From assembly GCF_963511525.1 (NCBI RefSeq), contig NZ_CAUPIY010000007.1, forward strand, positions 62,001 through 126,000: 64,000 nucleotides of DNA, in the 5' to 3' direction. The position numbers were made by a program, and so were the translations under genes. Source of the stretch: Mobiluncus sp963511525. GTDB lineage: Bacteria > Actinomycetota > Actinomycetes > Actinomycetales > Actinomycetaceae. The notes beneath the pieces are model-generated. The model was not told the DNA's origin. It made no database searches and worked only from the letters and a program-made list of their open reading frames with translations. This document shows positions 1 to 8,984 of this stretch, in pieces; position 1 is the stretch's first letter, and every line of letters begins with the position of its first letter.

Positions 1-396
1 GTCGTCACCCAAGTGCTGCGTCAGGCCGGAGACAACTCGACTACAGTCCCGTCCGTGCGGCTGCGTTCCGGGTTCACAGTTTTTGGGCAAACTCCCTGGA
101 CCACCGCGTCCCAGGTGGGGTTCATGATGAAACTGCCCTGTTTAGCAGGTTCAGGTCCGGTGGTGTCCAATATGGGGCAAGTCAGCGGCGGCCAACGCTG
201 GGGAATGGGTCGGCTGCCCGGTGCTACTTTCAAGGGCGGTTGGGGGCCGGGCGTGAGCGGAGGCTACCTGGTGCGCCAGATGGGCTGGTACCAAAACAGT
301 GAAGGCAAACGGGTGCCCCTGGCTATTGCCGCCCAAGCCGGCTCTTTCGACGGCGGCATCGGCGTGTTGAACAAGCTCATAGCCGCCCTGGGCTGA
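1..396 (+). CDS. Secreted serine-hydrolase-like protein, C-terminal part (5' end outside window)
   Basis: The reading frame is open from base 1, so the gene begins before the window and 131 residues of its C-terminus are visible. The visible part resembles the C-terminal half of actinobacterial exported proteins related to class A beta-lactamases. The stretch FKGGWGPG sits where those enzymes carry the K(T/S)G box, and it is followed by a strand region (GGYLVRQMGW) and a short C-terminal helix. The N-terminal catalytic motif cannot be checked, so hydrolase activity is only inferred from the fold resemblance. The gene converges on the minus-strand gene at 398-937 with one base between the two stop codons. 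Family call moderate to low. Confidence 0.5.
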   Translation, partial: VVTQVLRQAGDNSTTVPSVRLRSGFTVFGQTPWTTASQVGFMMKLPCLAGSGPVVSNMGQVSGGQRWGMGRLPGATFKGGWGPGVSGGYLVRQMGWYQNSEGKRVPLAIAAQAGSFDGGIGVLNKLIAALG

Positions 397-397
397 G

Positions 398-937
398 TTA
401 CTGCTGGATATAAACCACTGCGTTCTTGCCGCCGGTGCAAACCACCACGCTGGCCTGGGAAAGCTGGCAATACATTTTGTATTCGATATTCGTGACTGGA
501 CTGTACGCATAGACTGTACCCGTGCCGCTTGACCAGTATGCGTCAGCAACATTTTCCGCAAATTCGCAGCTGGTCACGCTGTTAACCGCGATAGTCGAGC
601 CACATGTGGCGGTAGCGCCGCTAGGCGGCCAAGGAATATTTTTGGCCTGTCCCCCAGTCACAGTTTGGCCAGGCTGCTGCTGCACTGTGACGGTCGGTGC
701 CGGGCTAACCATCACTGTAGATGTCGGTTGACCCTGCGGCTGTGCCGCATTGGTGTTGGCTTCAGGCTTATCTTTGCCCAGGAACATCACCGTTAAAACG
801 ACCGCCAGCCCCACTATGATGATTCCCAAACCAGCGACGATGCCAACCAAAACAGGGTTAACTGAGGACCCTTGTTGCGTCGCAGGGTAGACCATCGGCT
901 GCTGAGGGGGATACTGAGGAGGATTAGGGTACGTCAT
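398..937 (-). CDS. Proline-rich single-pass membrane protein with extracellular domain
   Basis: This 179-residue protein has a Pro/Gln/Tyr-rich cytoplasmic start (about 1-25), one strong membrane segment (about 27-53, rich in Val/Ile/Leu/Gly), a Gln/Thr/Pro/Val linker (about 55-100) and a compact C-terminal domain with three cysteines (near ATCGS, TSCEF and YCQ/VVCTGG). The topology (inside N-terminus, outside C-terminus) follows from lysines right after the segment in GKDKP. The C-terminal part resembles small extracellular domains found behind membrane anchors in actinobacterial proteins, with a NVTSCEFAENVADAY-like pattern. A good ribosome site (AAGGAGA) precedes the ATG. No function is assigned. 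Confidence 0.7.
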   Translation of the reverse strand: MTYPNPPQYPPQQPMVYPATQQGSSVNPVLVGIVAGLGIIIVGLAVVLTVMFLGKDKPEANTNAAQPQGQPTSTVMVSPAPTVTVQQQPGQTVTGGQAKNIPWPPSGATATCGSTIAVNSVTSCEFAENVADAYWSSGTGTVYAYSPVTNIEYKMYCQLSQASVVVCTGGKNAVVYIQQ

Positions 938-999
938 AGTTTCTCCTTAGGGACATCTCGAGAAAATGGTACCACCTGTATCCCACGAATATCGCTGTT

Positions 1000-2880
1000 T
1001 TATAAGCCGAGCCTGGCCAGGAGGCCTGTCACGTCACGAGCTGCCCCTTTGTCGGCTGACAGGGCGGTGGCGCCGTAGAGTTTCAGGGCGTCAGAGACTT
1101 CCCGGTCGCGGTGGGGCTGCCACGGGTGCGGGCTTGCCTCCATCGCCGCGCGGCGCCGCTCGATTTCGTCATCTGGCACGTCCAGGGTCAGTTCCTCGCG
1201 GTTTACGTCGATGATGATTTTGTCCCCGTCCTCAATCAGGCCAATCAGCCCGCCCGCGGCTGCTTCGGGGGAAATGTGACCGATAGAAATCCCGGAAGTA
1301 CCGCCGGAAAATCGTCCGTCGGTAATGAGCGCGCAGGTTTTGCCCAAGCCCCGCCCTTTCAGGAAAGACGTGGGATAGAGCATCTCTTGCATCCCCGGTC
1401 CGCCCGCGGGGCCTTCGTAGCGGATCACGACTACGTCCCCGGCCTGCACGGTCTTGTCGAGGATTTTTTCTACGGCTTCCTCCTGGGATTCCATCACGAT
1501 AGCGCGGCCTTCGAAGTGGAACAGTTCGGGGTCAATGCCCGCCGCTTTCACGATAGCGCCGTCGGGTGCCAGGTTTCCGCGCAGCACGGTCAGCCCTCCT
1601 TTCGCCACGTAAGCGTGCGCCACGTCACGAATACAGCCCGCCGCCGCGTCCGTGTCCAGCGTGTCAAAGCGGGCGGTGGCGGAAAAGGCGTGGATAGTGC
1701 GCTGGTTGCCGGGAGCGGCGTGGAACAGGTCGAGAGCCTCCGGGCTGGGTGTGCCACCGCGCACGTCCCAGTCCGCCAGCCAGGCGGCCAGGTCGGGGTA
1801 GCACACAGAATGCACGTTTCGGTTCAACAGCCCGGCACGGTCCAGTTCGCCCAGCAGCGCCGGTACTCCCCCGGCCCGGTGGACGTCCTCCATGTGATAG
1901 TCGTTGTGGTTGGGGGCGACTTTCGCCAAGGTCGGCACGGTGCGTCCAATCTGGGCGATGTCCGCCAGCGTAAAGTCGAGTTCGGCAGCTTGGGCGGCCG
2001 CCAGAAGGTGCAGCACCGTGTTCGAGGAACCGCCCATCGCCATATCCAAGCTCATCGCGTTGGCGAAAGCCTCCCGGGTCGCAATGGCGCGCGGCAGCAC
2101 GGAATCGTCCTCGTCATCGTAGTAACGCTTTGCCAGTGCCACCACCAGCTGGCCGGCACGTTCAAAGAGTCCGCGCCGCGCCACGTGGGTCGCCAGGGTG
2201 GAGCCGTTGCCCGGCAACGCCAAGCCCAGTGCCTCAGTCAGGCAGTTCATCGAGTTCGCGGTAAACATTCCCGAACAAGATCCGCAGGTCGGACAAGAGA
2301 GTTCCTCGACTCGCTGCAGTTCCGCGTCGTCGATGTCGTCGTTGGCGGTGGCGTTCATGACGGTTATGAGGTTGCCCCGCCCGCCTTTTGACGGTCCGAC
2401 AATGTCAGCGGCGGGTATACCTTTGCCGGCCTCCATCGGACCGCCCGAGACAAACACGGTGGGAATGTTGAGCTTCAGCGCGGCGTTGAGCATTCCGGGC
2501 GTGATTTTGTCGCAGTTAGAGATGCACACCAGGGCGTCAGCGGTGTGGGCGCGCACCATGTATTCCACCGAGTCGGTAATAATTTCGCGGCTGGGCAGGG
2601 AATAGAGCATTCCGCCGTGACCCATCGCAATCCCGTCGTCGATAGCAATCGTGTTGAATTCGCGGGGCACCCCCCCGGCTTCACGCACCGCGTCGGACAC
2701 AACCTTCGCGACCTCCCGCAGGTGAATATGACCGGGCACAAACTCAGTAAAGGAGTTCGCAATAGCTACAATAGGCTTGCCAAAATCGTCATCGTTCATG
2801 CCGGTGGCGCGCCACAAAGAGCGAGCTCCCGCCATATTCCGCCCGGTAGTGGACGTTGCACTATTGAGTATGCGTGTCAT
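1000..2880 (-). CDS. ilvD: Dihydroxy-acid dehydratase
   Basis: IlvD removes water from 2,3-dihydroxy-isovalerate and 2,3-dihydroxy-3-methylvalerate, the step before transamination in valine and isoleucine synthesis. The 626 residues match the enterobacterial-length family. The start MTRILNSATSTTGRNMAGAR, the block MGHGGMLYSLPSRE, the cysteine block SNCDKITPGML and CPTCGSCSGMFTANS are all present and would hold the iron-sulfur cluster and Mg site. Late family blocks (GPAGGPGMQEM, TDGRFSGGTSG, GHISPEAA) are intact. An AAGGAGACAAAC leader precedes the ATG. The gene stands alone, with no ilvBN, ilvC or ilvE within view, so its regulation cannot be read from context. Confidence 0.96.
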   Translation of the reverse strand: MTRILNSATSTTGRNMAGARSLWRATGMNDDDFGKPIVAIANSFTEFVPGHIHLREVAKVVSDAVREAGGVPREFNTIAIDDGIAMGHGGMLYSLPSREIITDSVEYMVRAHTADALVCISNCDKITPGMLNAALKLNIPTVFVSGGPMEAGKGIPAADIVGPSKGGRGNLITVMNATANDDIDDAELQRVEELSCPTCGSCSGMFTANSMNCLTEALGLALPGNGSTLATHVARRGLFERAGQLVVALAKRYYDDEDDSVLPRAIATREAFANAMSLDMAMGGSSNTVLHLLAAAQAAELDFTLADIAQIGRTVPTLAKVAPNHNDYHMEDVHRAGGVPALLGELDRAGLLNRNVHSVCYPDLAAWLADWDVRGGTPSPEALDLFHAAPGNQRTIHAFSATARFDTLDTDAAAGCIRDVAHAYVAKGGLTVLRGNLAPDGAIVKAAGIDPELFHFEGRAIVMESQEEAVEKILDKTVQAGDVVVIRYEGPAGGPGMQEMLYPTSFLKGRGLGKTCALITDGRFSGGTSGISIGHISPEAAAGGLIGLIEDGDKIIIDVNREELTLDVPDDEIERRRAAMEASPHPWQPHRDREVSDALKLYGATALSADKGAARDVTGLLARLGL

Positions 2881-3087
2881 GTTTGTCTCCTTTAAGAGTT
2901 TTATTAATACTCAAAAGCTATTGTAATAATCCGCCGCACGTTCGACGAAAACGGGGCGACACGGATGTGCTGGTTCGCCGCTGCGAACAGAAAATATACA
3001 GATATTAAGTATCGAAATGGTTTTGACTGCCTCGGGCATATCATTAGCGCCGACACCCGCGAGGCCTCGCGTGGGCCGGTGCTGTGC

Positions 3088-4095
3088 TCAGAAACCCAGA
3101 CGATTCAGCATTTTTGGATTGCGCTGCCATTCTTTGGCAGTGCGCACGTGTAAATCCAAGAAAACATGATGCCCCACTAGGGCTTCAATCTCGGGGCGAG
3201 CCTGAGTGCCGATTTCCTTGAGTCGGCTGCCTTTGCGCCCGATGACGATGGCTTTTTGGCTGTCGCGTTCCACAAACAGGTTGACGTGAATCTTCCAAGT
3301 TTCCCCGTCTCCGGAACGTCCTGGTTGCTTGATAATCTCTTCCACCTGCACCGCGAGGGAGTGGGGCAGTTCCTGGCTGAGGCTTTCCAGGGCGGCTTCC
3401 CGAATCAGCTCGGAAATCATGGCCGTGTCGTCCTCGTCGGTGACCTGGTCGCGCGGGTACAGCGGCGGAGACAGCGGCAGGCGCTGGCCCAGCAGGTCAA
3501 TCAGCGTTTGCACCTGCGTGCCTTGCCGAGCTGAAATCGGCACGATTTCCGCAAAGTCGTGCAGCTGCGAAACGGCCAGAAGTTGCTCGGCGACCTGTTC
3601 GCGGGTGGCCACGTCAGTTTTGGTGACGACCGCAATAGCTGGGAAGTGCGCGGTTTTCACTTGGGTGTCCACAATGCGCCGGTCGCCCGGCCCGATGGGT
3701 TGATCGGCAGGGACGCAAAAGACCGCCACGTCGACTTCGGAAAAAGCGTCCTCCACCATGTCGTTCAGCCGCTGTCCCAGCAGGGTGCGCGGCCGGTGAA
3801 TGCCGGGAGTGTCTACCAAAATGAGCTGAAAATCAGGGCGATGCACAATCCCGCGCACGACCCGGCGCGTCGTCTCAGGACGAGCCGAAGTAATGGCAAT
3901 CTTGCGCCCCACCATCGCGTTGATCAAGGTGGACTTGCCCACATTGGGCCGCCCAATGACGGCGGCGAACCCGGCACGAAAGTCCTCGGGCCAATCGCGG
4001 GTGAACAGCCCCGCCGACCCCGCCGCCAAGTCTGGCGACCCGTCGTCGCCCGCGGCATCCAACGCATCCAAATCCGGAAAATTCACGTTATCCAT
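3088..4095 (-). CDS. era: GTPase Era, 16S rRNA maturation factor
   Basis: Era is a membrane-associated GTPase that binds the 3' end of 16S rRNA and assists 30S assembly. The GTPase domain shows G1 GRPNVGKST, G3 DTPG (VDTPGIHRP) and G4 TKTD. The C-terminal KH domain carries the VIGRKGSRLKEIG loop and ends in RNPKMLNRLGF, as in intact family members. At 335 residues it is slightly long because of an acidic N-terminal extension of about 35 residues. The ATG has an AGGA site upstream. It is the last recognisable gene of the hrcA operon, 42 bases after the corC-like gene. Confidence 0.95.
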   Translation of the reverse strand: MDNVNFPDLDALDAAGDDGSPDLAAGSAGLFTRDWPEDFRAGFAAVIGRPNVGKSTLINAMVGRKIAITSARPETTRRVVRGIVHRPDFQLILVDTPGIHRPRTLLGQRLNDMVEDAFSEVDVAVFCVPADQPIGPGDRRIVDTQVKTAHFPAIAVVTKTDVATREQVAEQLLAVSQLHDFAEIVPISARQGTQVQTLIDLLGQRLPLSPPLYPRDQVTDEDDTAMISELIREAALESLSQELPHSLAVQVEEIIKQPGRSGDGETWKIHVNLFVERDSQKAIVIGRKGSRLKEIGTQARPEIEALVGHHVFLDLHVRTAKEWQRNPKMLNRLGF

Positions 4096-4137
4096 TGTGC
4101 AAATCCTACTGTGTTTCGAGTGTTCTGTCCGCGACCG

Positions 4138-5418
4138 CTAATCTTCATCGAGCATCGGAGGGACCACCCGGACCGAGATGGCGGAAACCTGGCGGCGCCG
4201 CCCTTCTGCCTCTACCGCCCGCAGTTCCAGCCCGTCCACCGATGCAAACGCCCCCACCAGCGGCACCACTCCGACAGCTTTCGTCAACAGGCCGCCCACG
4301 GTGTCCACGTCCTCGTCGTCAATCTCGGTGTCCAGCAAATCGTTGAGGTCGACCAAGGGAAACCGCGCAGGGACGATCCAGCTACCATCGGGCTGCGGCT
4401 CAGGTTCCTTCTCGGCGTGGTCATGTTCATCCGAGACTTCCCCGATGACCTCCTCGACCAGATCCTCCAAGGTGACCAGCCCGGCGATGAGGCCGTACTC
4501 GTCCACCAGCACCGCCATGTGGTAGCTGTTCTGCTGCATGTCGCGCAAAGTGTCGTCGACCAGGTTTGTTTCCGGAATGAACTTGGCTTCGCGCATGGCC
4601 TGCTCCGCGGTCATCTGCCGCGACGCAGGATCCGAGTTGACACGACGTAATACATCTTTTAGGTATAAGATTCCGCGGATGTCATCAGTATCATCGCCGA
4701 TGACGGGCACGCGGGAGTAGCTGGAACGGACGAATAAAGTCAACGCCTTGTCCAGAGTCTTTTCGGACTCAATCGTGACCATGTCCACGCGCGGCACCAT
4801 AACTTCACGCACCAGGGTGCGTCCCATTTCGAAAACGGACCAAATCATCTCTCGGTCGGCGTCCTCAATGGTGTCAGGCTCCCCCATCTGGTCGACCATT
4901 TCGCGCAGGTCCTCGGCGACTTCATCACGAGCTTCCTGGTCAGTCTGACTGGACGGGCCCCGCGCGGTGCGCAGTAGCAGCCCGAAGGGCTTACCCGCAT
5001 TCCACGCCGCCACCAGGAACGGCGCCAGGTAGCGCACTGTCGTATTCGGATAGCGCCGCCCCAACCGATTCCACGGCAAAGTCAGAACCACCAGCAATAA
5101 CGCCCCTACAGCGACGACCAGCATCGCCACCAGCCACCAGCTAAGAGGCAGTCGGGACGCCAGCAATGCCCCGCACCCCACCGCCGCGGTCGTCACGAAA
5201 GCACGGCAGGCGCGCAAGCTGGCGAGCACCAGACGGCGATTTTCGGCTAGCTGCGAGATCTTCCGAGCGTGTTTCGCACCTTCTTCCGCCAAATCTTCCG
5301 CCGAGGCGACACTCAGCCGCGACACGGCGCCCTCCCCCAGGCTCAGCGGAACCGCCAGCCCAAAAGACACTGTCGCGATGAGAGTCAGGACTGCACCGGC
5401 CACTTCGGAGAACTGCAT
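4138..5418 (-). CDS. CNNM/CorC (hemolysin C) family membrane protein with CBS pair
   Basis: The N-terminal 150 residues hold hydrophobic segments of the CNNM (DUF21) domain. They are followed by two CBS motifs (about 190-320: VMVPRVDMVTIESEKTLD and VDDTLRDMQQNSYHMAVLVDEYG) and the C-terminal transporter-associated domain (about 335-420: DGSWIVPARFPLVDLNDLL). The 426-residue length is normal for this family, whose members affect magnesium or cobalt transport. The motif VTLEDLVEEVIGEVSDEHD closes the second CBS domain, as in typical members. The gene sits directly downstream of ybeY (8 bases) and upstream of era, the usual actinobacterial order. Its actual substrate cannot be read from sequence. 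Confidence 0.92.
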   Translation of the reverse strand: MQFSEVAGAVLTLIATVSFGLAVPLSLGEGAVSRLSVASAEDLAEEGAKHARKISQLAENRRLVLASLRACRAFVTTAAVGCGALLASRLPLSWWLVAMLVVAVGALLLVVLTLPWNRLGRRYPNTTVRYLAPFLVAAWNAGKPFGLLLRTARGPSSQTDQEARDEVAEDLREMVDQMGEPDTIEDADREMIWSVFEMGRTLVREVMVPRVDMVTIESEKTLDKALTLFVRSSYSRVPVIGDDTDDIRGILYLKDVLRRVNSDPASRQMTAEQAMREAKFIPETNLVDDTLRDMQQNSYHMAVLVDEYGLIAGLVTLEDLVEEVIGEVSDEHDHAEKEPEPQPDGSWIVPARFPLVDLNDLLDTEIDDEDVDTVGGLLTKAVGVVPLVGAFASVDGLELRAVEAEGRRRQVSAISVRVVPPMLDED

Positions 5419-5426
5419 ACTGGCCC

Positions 5427-5879
5427 CTATCGATTTGCCAGGAAGTTCAACAGCAGTTTGCGCTGCAGGGTAAACATGGCTTTTTCTTCTTCCGGCTCGG
5501 CGTGATCGAATCCCAGCAGGTGCAACAATCCGTGTACCGTCAGCAGCAGCATTTCTTCAATAGGGGCATGACCGGCGTCGCGTGCCTGTTCGGCAGCAAC
5601 GTCAGGGCACAGCACGATATCCCCCAGCACCCCGGCTTCGCTGGGCATCCCCTCGCGCCCCGGCGTCAGCTCGTCCATCGGAAAGCTCAAGACATCGGTA
5701 GGACCAGGCAAATCCATCCACTTTACGTGCAGGTCAGTCATGGTTTTAATATCCACAAACATGATGTTGACCTCGGCGGCGGGAGACACATAGAGCTGTT
5801 CCAGGCAATAGGACACCAGGTCAACGAACTCGCTCATCTCCAGTTCCCACGCGGTTTCGTTATTGATTTCCACACTCAT
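5427..5879 (-). CDS. ybeY: Endoribonuclease YbeY, rRNA maturation factor
   Basis: YbeY is a single-strand endoribonuclease needed for 16S rRNA 3' end maturation and 70S quality control. The 150-residue protein carries the metal-binding motif HGLLHLLGFDHAEPEE (H3 signature, HGxxHLxGyDH) near residues 115-130 and the family block GPTDVLSFPMDE. The start ATG is two bases from the phoH stop, so the two genes are probably co-translated. Its place between a PhoH-like ATPase gene and corC/era is the standard cluster order. Confidence 0.95.
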   Translation of the reverse strand: MSVEINNETAWELEMSEFVDLVSYCLEQLYVSPAAEVNIMFVDIKTMTDLHVKWMDLPGPTDVLSFPMDELTPGREGMPSEAGVLGDIVLCPDVAAEQARDAGHAPIEEMLLLTVHGLLHLLGFDHAEPEEEKAMFTLQRKLLLNFLANR

Positions 5880-5881
5880 GG

Positions 5882-6892
5882 TTATTCCCTTCCATAGCCT
5901 TGGGGGCGGCGCGATACGGTTTGGCTTTCGTAGGTTTCATAAGCGTTGATGATTTTCCCGACCAGCGAGTGGCGCACCACGTCCGCTGCACTCAAATAGC
6001 TAAACGCGATGTCGGGAACATCGCTGAGGATTTCGCTGACCTGTTTCAGACCGGAAGGCTGGCGTGAGGGCAGGTCTATCTGAGTGATGTCGCCGGTCAC
6101 GACCATCTTGGAGCCAAATCCCAGACGGGTCAGGAACATCTTCATCTGCTCGCTCGTGGTGTTTTGCGCCTCGTCGAGAATGATGAAACTGCCGTTCAAA
6201 GTACGTCCGCGCATATACGCCAGGGCGGCGACTTCGATGGTGCCGTCACTCATCATGCGGCTAATGGTGCCGGTATCGAGCATCTCACGCAAGGCGTCAT
6301 AAAGAGGCCGCAGGTAAGGGTCGATTATGTCGGTCAAGGTGCCGGGCAAGAACCCCAGGGTTTCCCCCGCTTCGACGGCCGGACGGGTCAAGATGAGTCG
6401 GGTCACTTCCCCTTCCAGCAGCGCTTTCACGGCACGAGCCATCGCGAGGTAGGTTTTTCCGGTTCCGGCCGGTCCGATGCCAAAAGTGATGGTGTGAGAG
6501 TTGATGTCGTTCACGTACCGGGCTTGACCCTCGGTTTGGGGACGAATGACTTTTTCACGGCTGACAAACACGGCCCGATACCGGGCGTCAGCAGCCCGGG
6601 TGGGCGGCTCCGACAGCGCGCGAGGGCTGGGGGCGCGCCGGTTCATTTGAAAACCATAATCCGGTATATTTTGTTTTTCGATGTGCGGCTTCGTGAACAG
6701 GGCCCGCACCGCCCGCGTGGCAGGCTCCAGGTCGGCGTCAGGGCCTTGAATGAAAATCTGGTTTCCGGCCACCCAAAAGTTGAGCGTGGGGAAATCATCT
6801 TCCCAGTTGTGCAGGTTGGCGTCGTTCACCCCGAGGACTTGAATCATCGGGATTTCGTCAGGAACCTCAACAGCGACTCGTTTCTGAGCCAT
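5882..6892 (-). CDS. phoH: PhoH-like ATPase
   Basis: This is a cytoplasmic P-loop ATPase of the PhoH/YbeZ family, linked to RNA metabolism through its partner YbeY next door. Visible motifs are Walker A GPAGTGKTYLA near residue 140, Walker B FIILDEAQNTT near 230, and VVTGDITQIDLP. An N-terminal KH-like region covers about 1-100. Two starts are possible: GTG at 6898, which overlaps the rsmE stop as GTGA, and ATG at 6892. I chose the ATG because AGGTG lies at better spacing before it. The length, 336 residues, is normal. Confidence 0.95.
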   Translation of the reverse strand: MAQKRVAVEVPDEIPMIQVLGVNDANLHNWEDDFPTLNFWVAGNQIFIQGPDADLEPATRAVRALFTKPHIEKQNIPDYGFQMNRRAPSPRALSEPPTRAADARYRAVFVSREKVIRPQTEGQARYVNDINSHTITFGIGPAGTGKTYLAMARAVKALLEGEVTRLILTRPAVEAGETLGFLPGTLTDIIDPYLRPLYDALREMLDTGTISRMMSDGTIEVAALAYMRGRTLNGSFIILDEAQNTTSEQMKMFLTRLGFGSKMVVTGDITQIDLPSRQPSGLKQVSEILSDVPDIAFSYLSAADVVRHSLVGKIINAYETYESQTVSRRPQGYGRE

Positions 6893-6894
6893 GG

Positions 6895-7797
6895 TCACCT
6901 ACTCTCCACAGGCGTTGCCCGCCAAGAGCCCAGTTGGGATTGAATGACGGCCAGGGCGGCGGGACCGGCGGAGGAACAGCGCAACACAGTCGGTCCCAGC
7001 AGTGCCGGGCGCGCCCCGGCCTCTACGAAAGCCGCCAGCTCGGGAACCGTGATACCGCCCTCCGGTCCCACAATGACCACGATATCCTCCGGAGTTTGCC
7101 CCGGCTGCGCCAGGGGAACCAGCAGATCCGCCAGATGTTCCTCGGCGACCTCGTGCAGGACGAAAACTACCGCCCCACCCTTCACCAGCGCCTCTACCTC
7201 AGAGAAAACCGTTTTCACGACCGGCCGGGCCCACCGCGCTTCTGACCCGTGCTGTCCCGAGGAAATATCTACGCCGCTTTCCAGATACTCTGACACTTCC
7301 GCCAGCCGAGCCTGACGCGACTGTTTCATCGCGGAAACCACCAGGTTGCGCCACTTTTCCCGGCCTTTGGCACGCTTGGGCACGGTATCCCAGCGCGACA
7401 CCGAGCGCGTGGCCCCCCAGGGGATCACCCGCCACACCCCCATTTCAGCCGCGGATTCCAGCGCCTGCATATCGCGCTTTTCTTTGGCTAACGCCTGAAT
7501 CAGGGTGATACGCAAGGTCGGTTCCGGGTCCCACACCGCATCCTCAATGAGTCGCAACCGCAACCCCGAGTTCCCTGACGCGACGACTTCCGCTCCGGCG
7601 CGCCGACCCAACCCGTCGACCACATCAACAACCTCACCCAACCGCAGCCGCTTGACCGTGGCATGATGAGCCTCCGCACCGATTATGGAAACTTCCTCGC
7701 CCTCGCGATAGCCGTCTAAACCCGTAAAGTTCGCGGCTAGAGACCCGCCCGTTTCCCCCGCGGTTTCACCGGAAAACCAAAACGCTTGCCGGGTCAT
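6895..7797 (-). CDS. rsmE: 16S rRNA (uracil-1498-N3)-methyltransferase
   Basis: RsmE methylates U1498 of 16S rRNA using S-adenosylmethionine through a SPOUT knot fold. The diagnostic blocks are present: QALAKEKRDMQALESAAEMG (about 100-118), RSVSRWD, and the C-terminal knot VIVGPEGGITVPELAAF and LGPTVLRCSSAGPAAL. At 300 residues it is longer than the usual 240-260 because of an N-terminal extension and a loop insertion around residues 185-205 (SGVDISSGQHGSEARW). Its ATG overlaps the dnaJ stop (ATGA), which suggests translational coupling in the hrcA operon. Confidence 0.95.
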   Translation of the reverse strand: MTRQAFWFSGETAGETGGSLAANFTGLDGYREGEEVSIIGAEAHHATVKRLRLGEVVDVVDGLGRRAGAEVVASGNSGLRLRLIEDAVWDPEPTLRITLIQALAKEKRDMQALESAAEMGVWRVIPWGATRSVSRWDTVPKRAKGREKWRNLVVSAMKQSRQARLAEVSEYLESGVDISSGQHGSEARWARPVVKTVFSEVEALVKGGAVVFVLHEVAEEHLADLLVPLAQPGQTPEDIVVIVGPEGGITVPELAAFVEAGARPALLGPTVLRCSSAGPAALAVIQSQLGSWRATPVESR

Positions 7798-8915
7798 TGC
7801 CGACCCTTACGGTGCGCCCCGCCAGTATTGCCAGAGGAACTGTCGGTGGGAGCCGGGGACTCCTCGCCACGCAGTCGCGCCAGTTCGCTGAGCAGCTCGC
7901 GCTGACGGCGATCCAGGCCGGTGGGAACCTCAATATTCAGGTGAACATACAGGTCGCCGCGCCCCTGGCGATGCAGTCGACCGACCCCCAGACCCTTCAT
8001 AATGATGACGGACTCGGGCTGGGATCCGGCTTCGACGTTGATTTTCTTAGTTCCGTCGAGGGTTTCCAGGGAAAACTCCATCCCCAGCGCCGCCGCGGTC
8101 ATGGGAATTCGCAAGGAAGTGTGCAGGTCATCGCCGCGCCGCTGCAGGACTTCGTGGGGTAGCTCGTGAATCTCAACGTACAAGTCGCCCGCCGCGCCCC
8201 CGGCAGGTCCGGCCTCACCCTCGCCGGACAGGCGAATTCGGGTCCCGTTTTCCACCCCGGTGGGGATTTCCACCTTGATGTTGCGGGTGGCGCGCACCCG
8301 GCCTTCCCCAGAGCAATCCGCACAAGGACGTTCGATGATGGTGCCGTGGCCCTTGCAGGTCCCACACGGGGCGGTCGTCATGACTTGGCCCAGGAAAGAC
8401 CGCGCCATGCGTTGTACGGAACCGGTCCCGCCGCAGGTAGAACAGGTTTTCGGGCGGGTCCCCACCGCGCAGCAGCTGCCTTTGCAGGTCTTGCATTTCA
8501 CGAAGGTGTTAATCTTAATTTCCCGCTCGGTGCCGAACGTGACGTCTTTCAGTTCCACGTCAATGGTGGTCAGGATGTCTTGGCCGCGTCCTCCACGCGG
8601 AGTGGGGCCGCTGGTCGATGAAGCAGCATTAAAGAACTCGTTGAGGATGTCGGCAAATCCAAATCCGGCAGCGTTCGCCCCGTTGAATCCGCTGAATCCG
8701 CCCGCACCGAACCCGGAACCGCCCAGGTCATATTGCTGGCGTTTCTCGGGGTTGCCCAACACATCGTAGGCGGCACTGACTTCTTTGAATTCTTCCTCGT
8801 GTTCAGGGCCAGCCACGTCAGGGTGCAGTTTGCGCGCCAACTTGCGGTAGGCGTTCTTAATTTCGTCCTGCGTGGCGTTACGGCTCACACCGAGGGTTTC
8901 ATAGTAGTCGCTCAA
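7794..8915 (-). CDS. dnaJ: Chaperone protein DnaJ
   Basis: DnaJ is the Hsp40 co-chaperone that stimulates DnaK. It has the full type I layout over 373 residues: a J domain with the HPD triad (KLHPDVAG), a Gly/Phe region (about 70-90), a zinc region with four CxxCxGxx repeats (CKTCKGSC, CSTCGGTG, CGTCKGHG, CADCSGEG) and a C-terminal substrate domain. The first zinc repeat is atypical, ending in cysteine where glycine is usual. There is no dnaK or grpE next to it, and it follows hrcA, so this is the second, HrcA-linked DnaJ found in many actinobacteria. Confidence 0.96.
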   Translation of the reverse strand: MSDYYETLGVSRNATQDEIKNAYRKLARKLHPDVAGPEHEEEFKEVSAAYDVLGNPEKRQQYDLGGSGFGAGGFSGFNGANAAGFGFADILNEFFNAASSTSGPTPRGGRGQDILTTIDVELKDVTFGTEREIKINTFVKCKTCKGSCCAVGTRPKTCSTCGGTGSVQRMARSFLGQVMTTAPCGTCKGHGTIIERPCADCSGEGRVRATRNIKVEIPTGVENGTRIRLSGEGEAGPAGGAAGDLYVEIHELPHEVLQRRGDDLHTSLRIPMTAAALGMEFSLETLDGTKKINVEAGSQPESVIIMKGLGVGRLHRQGRGDLYVHLNIEVPTGLDRRQRELLSELARLRGEESPAPTDSSSGNTGGAHRKGRQ

Positions 8916-8984
8916 AGTTTTTCTTTCCTATTTGTCTCATTTGTCTGGCCGAGTCCCCGGTCATTGCCCCGGGCGGCTCTGGTT

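Noticed and set aside
1111..2391. 426-codon open frame on the plus strand
   Set aside because: It lies antisense inside ilvD, whose protein is conserved from end to end. Its own translation is Arg/His/Gly-rich and matches nothing.
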